Shown here: piece by piece, positions 1 to 4,863 of the stretch
Layout: every line of letters starts with the position of its first letter
Position numbering within the stretch: position 1 is the stretch's first letter
Source: DASXRU01 sp039933315
Lineage (GTDB): Bacteria; Acidobacteriota; Blastocatellia; Pyrinomonadales; Pyrinomonadaceae
DNA length: 7,576 nt
Direction of reading: 5' to 3'
Assembly: GCA_039933315.1 (NCBI GenBank)
Contig: JBDTOI010000193.1
Coordinates: 1-7,576, forward strand
Program-made: the position numbers and the translations under genes
The notes under the pieces: model-generated
Told to the model about the DNA's origin: nothing
Database searches by the model: none
The model's input: only the letters and a program-made list of their open reading frames with translations

Positions 1-52
1 ATGCTGTGAGCGGGAAACCGTTCCGTGGGTTCGAATCCCACCCTCTCCGCCA
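1..52 (+). tRNA. tRNA-Ser, 3' part only (anticodon outside the window)
   Basis: The sequence shows the 3' half of a class II tRNA. The 3' strand of the anticodon stem is TGCTG (2-6). A long variable arm follows, with AGCGG (9-13) and CCGTT (18-22) pairing around a GAAA loop. The T arm is GTGGG / TTCGAAT / CCCAC (25-41). The acceptor strand is CCTCTCC (42-48), then discriminator G49 and an encoded CCA (50-52). The long variable arm limits it to Ser, Leu or Tyr. The G discriminator and the GGAGAGG/CCTCTCC-type acceptor favour serine, since Leu and Tyr tRNAs normally carry A there. The anticodon is cut off, so the codon read cannot be stated. Confidence 0.9.
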
Positions 53-58
53 TCATTC

Positions 59-132
59 GATTTCGGAATGCGGATTTGAAGAAGGGATGCAAAAGTGAGT
101 TTCGCGAATTCTGAAATCCGCAATCCGAAATC
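59..132. repeat. Intergenic palindromic repeat, family A, copy 1
   Basis: Nineteen-base arms at 59-77 and 114-132 are inverted copies of each other with one mismatch, separated by about 36 bases. The core matches a second copy at 1482-1580: GCGGATTTGAAGAA, then a purine-rich middle with AAAGTG and TTTCG, then AATTCTGAAATCCG. The element starts 7 bases after the tRNA CCA end and runs into the coding sequence of the next gene. It is a REP/MITE-like dispersed element. No transposase is visible. Whether it is mobile or only a structured 3' region cannot be told from two copies. Confidence 0.85.
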
Positions 133-640
133 CCCGATTCTCTTGCTGGCACTGGCGCTGGCAATCGCCGCCATCTCCAGTTACTATCCTGCCAGCGCTT
201 TAGGCCAGAAACGCCGCCCCGCCCGAAGAGCCTCGATTTGTGGTAACCCCCAGTTAGCTTGCAAGACCAGCGTGACCTTTGAGCCGTACCAGATCCAGTT
301 TCGAGTGCCGAAGAACGCAGCCATCTTCGACACGGAATTGTTCTATGCGATTGTCTTGAAGAGTGTTAGCGCCGGCCTTGATGATTGCGATGTGTTTGTT
401 TCCGAAAACGAACGGCTGGCAGCGCAAGTATTGTTTCCCGACCACAAAGTATTCACGTCCCGGTGTTTTGAGCCGGGCGACTTGTTCTACACGAATATCG
501 GCGAGAAACATAGAATCATGGCGGTCTATGCCGGCACGACGCCGGCAGAGGCTAAACGTTTTCTCCAGACCGTTAAAGCGACAGGAAAATTTCCCGACGC
601 TTATATTCGGCGGATGAGAACAGGGTTTAATGGCACCTAG
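95..640 (+). CDS. Secreted protein of unknown function, weakly SPOR-like
   Basis: The 181-residue product has an N-terminal signal peptide: basic residues R9 and K12, a hydrophobic core at about 15-29, and a likely cleavage after A-S-A at 33-35. The mature part has four cysteines (C49, C56, C98, C124), enough for two disulfides, which fits an exported protein. A strand FYAIVLKS near residue 83 and the later segment IMAVYAGTTPAEAKRF near 141 resemble the strand-helix pattern of SPOR peptidoglycan-binding domains. This resemblance is weak and is inference. The GTG start at 95 follows GAAGGG (81-86) by 8 bases. No later start codon keeps a basic n-region, so this start is preferred. The first 13 or so codons lie inside palindromic repeat family A, so the start region may have been donated by the repeat. 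The TAG stop lies 17 bases before the next gene, suggesting co-transcription with it. Confidence 0.75.
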   Translation: MSFANSEIRNPKSPILLLALALAIAAISSYYPASALGQKRRPARRASICGNPQLACKTSVTFEPYQIQFRVPKNAAIFDTELFYAIVLKSVSAGLDDCDVFVSENERLAAQVLFPDHKVFTSRCFEPGDLFYTNIGEKHRIMAVYAGTTPAEAKRFLQTVKATGKFPDAYIRRMRTGFNGT

Positions 641-646
641 TGCCGG

Positions 647-654
647 GGAGGTGA
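647..654 (+). promoter_or_regulatory. Strong Shine-Dalgarno for the YggT-family gene
   Basis: GGAGGTGA is a full match to the usual anti-SD sequence. The GGAGG core ends 6 bases before the ATG at 658, which fixes that start. It is the strongest ribosome binding site in the window. Confidence 0.8.
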
Positions 655-657
655 GGG

Positions 658-1173
658 ATGGATAACAAGCTAGCTGATGATGAAGCCAGACGGTCCGTGC
701 AACATGAGTCGGTGAAAGCGCAGGTTGAGGGCGAAGTGCAGGCCGAGATTGCGGATCAGGCACAGGTTCCGGCTGCGGGGGAGACAAGAAAAATCCAGGA
801 GGTCGCCGGCAACTTTCGCTCGAAGGCAGTTGACGAAGTAATCAGCACCGAGCGGGAAGTCGAGCGTGGACGCGGCGCCGCGCGAATTTCGCAGATCATA
901 GACTACATTTTCTTTCTGCTTTACGCCCTGCTGGCAATGCGTTTCCTGCTGGCCCTGCTGGCGGCGCGCAGCACCTCAGGCTTTACACAGTTTATCGTGG
1001 GAATTACCAACCCTTTCTATCTCCCGTTTCGCGGTATCGTCGCCGCTCCGACTACAGAGGGCGGGCACACATTGATGATGCCTATCATGATTGCGATCAT
1101 CGCCTACGTGATACTGCACCTCGCCATTAATGGGCTATTGAGAATGGTGGCGCACCGCAAGACGGCGATTTAG
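658..1173 (+). CDS. YggT-family integral membrane protein
   Basis: The 171-residue product has a soluble, charged, glutamate-rich N-terminal region (about 1-75) followed by a YggT domain. Two hydrophobic segments are visible at about 80-103 and 138-163. Between them lies the family signature NPFYLPFRGI (118-127), and the C-terminal segment HLAINGLLRM is also typical. Known YggT proteins are small inner-membrane proteins; members have been linked to osmotic stress, cell division or membrane organisation in different bacteria, without an agreed biochemical function. The charged N-terminal extension is longer than in single-domain YggT proteins and may form a cytoplasmic helix (inference). The gene lies 17 bases after the secreted-protein gene, so the two are probably co-transcribed. 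A large inverted repeat begins 20 bases after the TAG stop and could end the transcript. Confidence 0.9.
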   Translation: MDNKLADDEARRSVQHESVKAQVEGEVQAEIADQAQVPAAGETRKIQEVAGNFRSKAVDEVISTEREVERGRGAARISQIIDYIFFLLYALLAMRFLLALLAARSTSGFTQFIVGITNPFYLPFRGIVAAPTTEGGHTLMMPIMIAIIAYVILHLAINGLLRMVAHRKTAI

Positions 1174-1193
1174 GTCATTGTCATTGCGACATG

Positions 1194-1276
1194 AGTGGGC
1201 GTTTAGAGTACCGACTTTAGTCGGGCTCTTCTTCATACTAAAAGTCCGACTGAAGTCGGCACTCTAAACGCCCACT
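1194..1276. repeat. Intergenic palindromic repeat, family B
   Basis: Thirty-one-base arms at 1194-1224 and 1246-1276 are inverted copies with 29 of 31 positions matching, around a 21-base spacer. The inner part of each arm is itself a small palindrome (CCGACTTTAGTCGG at 1211-1224 and CCGACTGAAGTCGG at 1246-1259), giving a nested structure that could fold as one long hairpin or a cruciform with side arms. It lies just after the YggT-family gene. Single copy in this window, so its dispersed nature is inferred from similar elements seen in many bacterial genomes. There is no T-run, so it is not a classical intrinsic terminator. Confidence 0.85.
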
Positions 1277-1354
1277 TAGCGCATCGGGCCCGCGGCTGAC
1301 TGATGATACGAGTTTTACTCTTATCGAAATTTAATCCTCGTTACCCTCCGGCGT

Positions 1355-1483
1355 AATTTTGCCGAGGCAATCAAGTGGCAGGAAAAGGCGCTGTCGTTCC
1401 CCGAGTTTGAGAAGACGGCCGGCGGCGAGGCGCGCAAAAGATTGCAGCTTTATAAGAATCGTAAACCCTACCGGCAGAAATGA
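1355..1483 (+). pseudogene. C-terminal remnant of a TPR protein
   Basis: Reading from 1355 to the TGA at 1481-1483 gives NFAEAIKWQEKALSF, then KRLQLYKNRKPYRQK and stop. This closely matches the C-terminal end of the tetratricopeptide region common at the tail of large TPR or serine/threonine kinase-TPR proteins of Planctomycetes, Acidobacteria and Verrucomicrobia, typically written as AVKWQEKALEL...RLELYKxGKPYRE. Only about 42 codons survive. Upstream in the same frame the sequence (YRNLILVTLRR) no longer resembles a TPR repeat, and the expected preceding repeats are absent. No start codon with a ribosome binding site is visible. The palindromic repeat at 1482 begins right at the stop codon. 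I read this as decayed gene debris brought in or left behind by rearrangement. Confidence 0.75.
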
Positions 1484-1580
1484 GGATTGCAGATTGCGGG
1501 TTGCGGATTTGAAGAAAGGACGCGTAAAGTGTTTCGGCGTTCTTTAATTCTGAAATCCGAATTCCGAATTCCTCAATCCG
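1482..1580. repeat. Intergenic palindromic repeat, family A, copy 2
   Basis: Second copy of the element at 59-132. The shared core is GCGGATTTGAAGAA (1503-1516) and AATTCTGAAATCCG (1546-1559), with the middle AAAGTG..TTTCGGCG also conserved. The outer ends GAGG (1482-1485) and CCTC (1571-1574) close the palindrome. The arms are less perfect than in copy 1. Read on the minus strand it yields the peptide FLQIRNPQSAIL, the same phantom motif (IRNPKSPI) seen at the N-terminus of the first gene. It fills the space just upstream of the SRP RNA. Confidence 0.8.
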
Positions 1581-1593
1581 AAGAGTTATCAGA

Positions 1594-1690
1594 TCCCGGG
1601 CTCCGCACAACGCTTGCCTTGTGAACCCCGCCAGGCCGGGAACGGAGCAACGGTAGCAACGGCGGCGTGTGTTGCGGGTAAGTCCGGGGT
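1594..1690 (+). ncRNA. ffs: Signal recognition particle RNA (4.5S, small bacterial type)
   Basis: The universally conserved domain IV is clear: CAGG (1632-1635), stem CCG (1636-1638), GGAA tetraloop (1639-1642), stem CGG (1643-1645), then AGCA (1646-1649). This symmetric loop plus tetraloop is the Ffh M-domain binding site. Below it, GAACCCCGC and GGTAGCAACGGCGG continue the helix. The outer strands CCCGG..CCGCACAACGC (from 1595) and GCGTGTGTTGCGG..CCGGGG (1665-1689) pair to close a single hairpin of about 97 nt, the length expected for the Alu-less form. The usual CC-GGAA-GG stem is here CCG-GGAA-CGG, with both sides changed so that pairing is kept. The RNA recruits Ffh to target nascent membrane and secreted proteins. 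The ends are estimates (within about 5 bases). It lies upstream of dnaX, as scr does in Firmicutes. No T-run terminator follows, so the 3' end may be made by processing. Confidence 0.93.
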
Positions 1691-1759
1691 CTGGCCAATT
1701 TCGGGTTAAAGAGTGCGTAGGAAATAGTCCACGAGCCCTGTTGAAAAAGGAGAGCGCTG

Positions 1760-2578
1760 ATGAAAAGGTTCTTCACTGCATCATTCCCCGTTCTCTTCAT
1801 CTCGTTGTTTAGTATGAGTGCCGTCGCCCAGCAAACAAACCGGCCCCCGCCATACGATGATTTTAAGGCGAGCAACTTTCCCGAAGACAGAATCGACAAT
1901 CGATCGTACCGCCGCCCGCCCTCGTGGGTGACGCCGGAAGACCGGGTAATCAATGATGGCCCGCTGGCCCCGGCAAAAGAGGATCGACAGGCGCTAAAGG
2001 CCTTCCTGCGAGAAAAGAACACCGGGCTGATGCGCTTGCTGTCGCGGGAGCCCTCGCATAACAACGCCCAGCCCGCGAAGGAGCCGAAGGTCAAGCTCAT
2101 CGGCGGTGGAGCTTATTACTCGTTTGCCCATCTCACACACCTTTACGGCTACGGCTCAGATATCGAACTGGCAGATAACAAGTTCCTGGTGGGATTTGCC
2201 GGCGCTGACTACGGACTGTTGCTCAACCTGGGCGATCAGCCGCTGGAACAGATTACGTTGGACGATCTGCGGGTTAATTCACTCGCGAGCTACCTTCCAC
2301 CGCAACCCGAGAGAGAGGCACGTCAGGAATACCAACGCCTGGGCTCCAAAGAGGGGTTGGTGTTTGAAACCCAGCTCTATCGCCGCAGCCTGCCGGTTGA
2401 GGAGAGTATGACCTACCTGCTGCGTTCGATCTCTTATTCCAACAGCGACGTGCTGGTGGCATTTCGAGTGGTTCGGAAAGACGACGATGGCAGCGTTGTC
2501 ATTGCCTGGAAGCTGCTAAAACGGTTTTCCCCGACAAAACTTATTCCCACCAATCGGGACGGTGATCGTCCCTGGTAA
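1760..2578 (+). CDS. Secreted protein of unknown function
   Basis: The 272-residue product starts with a clear signal peptide: MKR, a hydrophobic core to residue 20, and cleavage after A-V-A at 21-23. A polar, proline-rich stretch follows (about 24-75), then a charged helix-like segment (75-110). From about 113 a more regular region begins with GGGAYYSFAHLTHLYGYGSD, continues through LVGFAGADYGLLLNLGD, and is probably a beta-rich globular domain, with a final stretch (VLVAFRVVRKDDDGSVVIAWKLLKRF) near the C-terminus. I recognise no family. There are no cysteines, no lipobox and no later membrane segment, so it is probably periplasmic. AGGAG at 1748-1752 lies 7 bases before the ATG and supports the start. 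It stands between the SRP RNA and dnaX, and its TAA stop is 15 bases before the likely original dnaX ATG, so the two may share a transcript. Confidence 0.8.
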   Translation: MKRFFTASFPVLFISLFSMSAVAQQTNRPPPYDDFKASNFPEDRIDNRSYRRPPSWVTPEDRVINDGPLAPAKEDRQALKAFLREKNTGLMRLLSREPSHNNAQPAKEPKVKLIGGGAYYSFAHLTHLYGYGSDIELADNKFLVGFAGADYGLLLNLGDQPLEQITLDDLRVNSLASYLPPQPEREARQEYQRLGSKEGLVFETQLYRRSLPVEESMTYLLRSISYSNSDVLVAFRVVRKDDDGSVVIAWKLLKRFSPTKLIPTNRDGDRPW

Positions 2579-2593
2579 CAAGCGAAAACCTTC

Positions 2594-2644
2594 ATGACCT
2601 ATCAAGTCATCGCCCGCAAATAGCGCCCGCAAACTTTTGCGGAC
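2594..2644 (+). other. dnaX: Original 5' end of dnaX, interrupted by an in-frame TAG
   Basis: These 17 codons are in the same frame as the dnaX ORF and read MTYQVIARK, stop, RPQTFAD, continuing directly into V-T-G-Q-E. This is the family's conserved N-terminus (typically M-S-Y-Q-V-x-A-R-K-[YWF]-R-P-Q-T-F-x-D-V-x-G-Q). The TAG (2621-2623) replaces the conserved aromatic residue at codon 10. A single base change from TAC, TAT or TGG would produce it. A 7-bp hairpin with a 2-base loop (CCGCAAA 2627-2633, TTTGCGG 2636-2642) starts 3 bases after the stop. No good ribosome binding site precedes either the ATG at 2594 or the GTG at 2645. The stretch holds part of the nucleotide-binding box of the AAA+ module, so losing it should harm the protein. 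Confidence 0.88.
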
Positions 2645-4447
2645 GTGACCGGCCAGGAAGTCATCACCCAGACGCTCACCAATGCGATCGAGCATAAGCG
2701 GCTGCACCACGCCTATCTTTTCTCGGGCGCCCGCGGCGTGGGTAAGACAACTACTGCGCGCCTGCTGGCCAAGGCCCTCAATTGTCATAAGTCTGATCAG
2801 CCCACACCGTCGCCGTGCCGGATGGACGATCCCAACGCCTGCCCTTCATGCAGCGAGATCTCCGAGAGCCGTTCCATTGATGTGCAGGAGATCGACGCGG
2901 CCTCGCACACCGGAATTGATAACGTCCGCGACACGATTATCGGGACTGTGGGCTTTGCCCCGGCGCGCGATCGCTTCAAGATCTTCATCATCGATGAAGT
3001 GCACATGCTTTCCGCTTCGGCTTTCAACGCCCTGCTGAAAACGATTGAGGAGCCGCCGCCGCGCGTGGTCTTTATTATGGCCACTACCGAACGTCACAAA
3101 GTCCCCGAGACCATCCTCTCGCGCTGTCAACTGTTTGAGTTTCGCACTATTGCCACAGCCAAAATCGCCGAGCGCCTGCGTCATATCGCCGACGTCGAAG
3201 GCATAAAGATCCCCGACGAAGCGGTGCGCGAGATAGCCCGCTCCGGCGAAGGATCCATGCGGGACGCGCAATCTGCTTTCGATCAGGTCATTAGTTTTTC
3301 CGGCAATACGATTAAAACTGAGGATGTGGAAAAGGCCCTGGGAATCGCCGGCGCCGACATTCTCGCGCGCGTAGTAAACGGTATCGCCGGCAACAATTCC
3401 GCCGAGGCGCTGGCCGTGGTCGATGAAATCGTGATGCGCGGTCACGACCTGCGCAATTTTTGCCGCGACCTGCTGGCGTACTTTCGCGACCTGATGGTGG
3501 TGAAGGTGTCCGGCGATGCGCGTTTACTGGAAACTTCTGCTGCCAGCTCAGCCGAACTCAAGCGTCATGCCGATCTGTTCTCAGAATCCGATCTGGTGCG
3601 CTTCTTTCATTCGCTGGCCGAGACGGAGAATAAGCTGAAAGACGCCGCCCACCCGCGTTACCAGGTTGAGGTGGGGTTGGTGAAGCTGATGGAGATGCGG
3701 CGCCTGCAGCCTTTGACGCAACTGGTGGAGCGTATCGTGGCGTTGGAAGACAGTTTGCGAGCCGGTGGCCCCATCACAGGTAAAGGAACACCTTCGGGAG
3801 GCTCCGGATCGCTTCCCGGATCGGGTGGAATACAATCGACCGGCTCGGGGAGATCAGCAGGTGGAATCGGTCGTTCCACCAGCGCAGGCGGCTCGACGTT
3901 TTCTGGAGGCGCGGCGGTGGCGCCTGCCCGGGAACGAACCGATCCGGTACTTGCGCAGACTGGCGAGACTTTGCAGGCCCACGCTGACACAAAGCCTAAC
4001 GGTGGACAGGCGGATTCAGCAGAACTGGGCGCGGACGTAACCGCAGCGGCCGAAACGGTGTTTGAGCGCATTCGCTCGTCACTCGACAAGCGACGGCGAA
4101 TGTTGCTGGTAGCGGCACTCGATGGCGCACTCCGGGTGGACATTGAGGGGGAGGAGTTGTGCGTCGAATTTGCTCCGGAGATGAAGCACTTGCGCGAGAC
4201 CCTGTTGAAAGCCGACAGCGCAAAAATCCTGCGCGAGGTTTGCCTCGAGCTTACGGGTCGCGAGATTGGTTTGCGATTTTCAGTCCGGAATACAGACGAT
4301 GAGCAGGCCCTGACTCCGGAGGACGAAGAACGACGCGAACAACAGCGCTTGCGCGAATCCGCCGAGCAACACCCCGCCGTGCAGCAGTTGCTCAAAACCT
4401 TCCGCGGCGAAATTCTTGATGTAAAGAGAGTCGGCGGCGAGCAATAG
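2645..4447 (+). CDS. dnaX: DNA polymerase III subunit gamma/tau (clamp loader ATPase)
   Basis: DnaX forms the motor of the clamp loader, which opens the sliding clamp and ties together the replication fork. Numbered from GTG 2645, the sequence shows Walker A GARGVGKT (28-35), four zinc-ligand cysteines (C47, C58, C66, C69), Walker B IIDE (115-118), sensor 1 ATTE (146-149), the arginine-finger motif LSRC (158-161) and sensor 2 GSMRDAQ (203-209). The collar domain follows (about 230-365). A Gly/Ser-rich linker lies at about 374-422, and a C-terminal tau-like domain at about 465-600 ends in HPAVQQLLKTFRGEILDVKRV. Length with the upstream 17 codons would be 617 residues, normal for the family. 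This open part begins at V18 of the expected protein because of the TAG at 2621. GTG 2645 has no ribosome binding site, so it is a poor start. I see no A-rich slippery site like the E. coli gamma frameshift. ybaB and recR, frequent partners, do not follow. Confidence 0.95.
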   Translation: MTGQEVITQTLTNAIEHKRLHHAYLFSGARGVGKTTTARLLAKALNCHKSDQPTPSPCRMDDPNACPSCSEISESRSIDVQEIDAASHTGIDNVRDTIIGTVGFAPARDRFKIFIIDEVHMLSASAFNALLKTIEEPPPRVVFIMATTERHKVPETILSRCQLFEFRTIATAKIAERLRHIADVEGIKIPDEAVREIARSGEGSMRDAQSAFDQVISFSGNTIKTEDVEKALGIAGADILARVVNGIAGNNSAEALAVVDEIVMRGHDLRNFCRDLLAYFRDLMVVKVSGDARLLETSAASSAELKRHADLFSESDLVRFFHSLAETENKLKDAAHPRYQVEVGLVKLMEMRRLQPLTQLVERIVALEDSLRAGGPITGKGTPSGGSGSLPGSGGIQSTGSGRSAGGIGRSTSAGGSTFSGGAAVAPARERTDPVLAQTGETLQAHADTKPNGGQADSAELGADVTAAAETVFERIRSSLDKRRRMLLVAALDGALRVDIEGEELCVEFAPEMKHLRETLLKADSAKILREVCLELTGREIGLRFSVRNTDDEQALTPEDEERREQQRLRESAEQHPAVQQLLKTFRGEILDVKRVGGEQ

Positions 4448-4527
4448 TCAGAACCGCAGGCGGTAACGGGCGGGCCCACCTCGCTCGCGGTGAAAAAGGC
4501 CCGCCCGCTACCGCAGGCGGTTCTGAC
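4447..4527. repeat. Intergenic palindromic repeat, family C
   Basis: Thirty-base arms at 4447-4476 and 4498-4527 are inverted copies with 27 of 30 positions matching, around a 21-base spacer. Each arm contains a smaller palindrome, CCGCAGGCGG. The left arm begins on the last base of the dnaX stop codon, so the element abuts the coding sequence without any gap. The arms are very GC-rich, so the transcript would form a very stable hairpin. No T-run follows. It may act as an RNA 3'-end stabiliser or a factor-dependent terminator (inference). Confidence 0.88.
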
Positions 4528-4566
4528 CGAACAAAACCCCCAACGCGCTCGTATAGCCTGCCGACA

Positions 4567-4571
4567 GGGGG
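4567..4571 (+). promoter_or_regulatory. Possible ribosome binding site, perhaps in a hairpin
   Basis: The G-run lies 10 bases before the ATG at 4582. It can pair with AACCCCC (4535-4541) as GGGGGTT (4567-4573), around a 25-base loop, which would hide the site. The pairing is visible, but regulation is only a guess. Confidence 0.35.
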
Positions 4572-4581
4572 TTAACTAGTA

Positions 4582-4791
4582 ATGCGAGATCCATACATTG
4601 CCGGTGTGCTTAGTTTCCTGATCCCAGGCACGGGCCAGATCTATAACGGGCGAATTATTATTGGCGTAATCTGGCTTTTCATTACGGGAGTCTCCTGGAT
4701 TGGTTCGGCCGGCACGCTCGGATGGATTTTTCATATCCTCTCCGCTTATTTCGCTTACCGCTACGCCAGGATGCACCCCGTGCGAGTGTAG
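4582..4791 (+). CDS. Small TM2-like membrane protein
   Basis: The 69-residue product is almost entirely hydrophobic, with membrane segments at about 24-41 and 45-60 and a shorter hydrophobic stretch at 6-16. The turn PGTGQIYNGR (15-24) is the recognisable signature of TM2-domain and related small proteins, in which a Gly-rich P-G-x-G-Q-x-Y-x-G motif precedes two helices. The C-terminus is basic (RYARMHPVRV), which suggests a cytoplasmic tail. The function of these proteins in bacteria is not established. Start at ATG 4582 is supported by the conserved motif lying at the right distance and by a G-rich site upstream. It sits alone between a palindromic repeat and pgi, 72 bases before the latter, so co-transcription with pgi is possible. 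Confidence 0.8.
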   Translation: MRDPYIAGVLSFLIPGTGQIYNGRIIIGVIWLFITGVSWIGSAGTLGWIFHILSAYFAYRYARMHPVRV

Positions 4792-4863
4792 CCCTGCCTG
4801 CTCCGCTCCCTCATCATTTCCTCAGCGTGATATTCTTGCCGGCGAATCAGCTGACGAAATCAA

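Noticed and set aside
254..787. Minus-strand open frame of 177 codons
   Set aside because: It overlaps two plus-strand genes with signal peptide and YggT evidence and lacks any motif.
1359..1547. Plus-strand small ORF overlapping the TPR remnant
   Set aside because: It is in a different frame from the clear TPR sequence and its product is Arg/Ser-rich noise running into a repeat.
1573..2100. Minus-strand open frame of 175 codons
   Set aside because: It runs through the SRP RNA and the signal peptide of a well-supported gene and shows no recognisable domain or ribosome site.
2621..2623. Reassignment of TAG as a sense codon in this genome
   Set aside because: Five of the seven intact genes here end in TAG at sensible positions (640, 1173, 4447, 4791, 6579), so TAG is a normal stop.
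3774..3800. Programmed frameshift site for a short gamma form of DnaX
   Set aside because: No A AAA AAG-like heptamer is present; the nearest purine-rich stretch, GGTAAAGGAA, is not slippery.
3658..4479. Long minus-strand open frame of 273 codons
   Set aside because: It is the antisense shadow of the dnaX linker and C-terminal domain. Its product is low-complexity Ser/Pro/Arg with no motif, while the plus strand has clear DnaX homology.
4535..4573. Riboswitch before the TM2-like gene
   Set aside because: Only one 7-bp pairing of a C-run with a G-run is visible; no known riboswitch core is recognisable.
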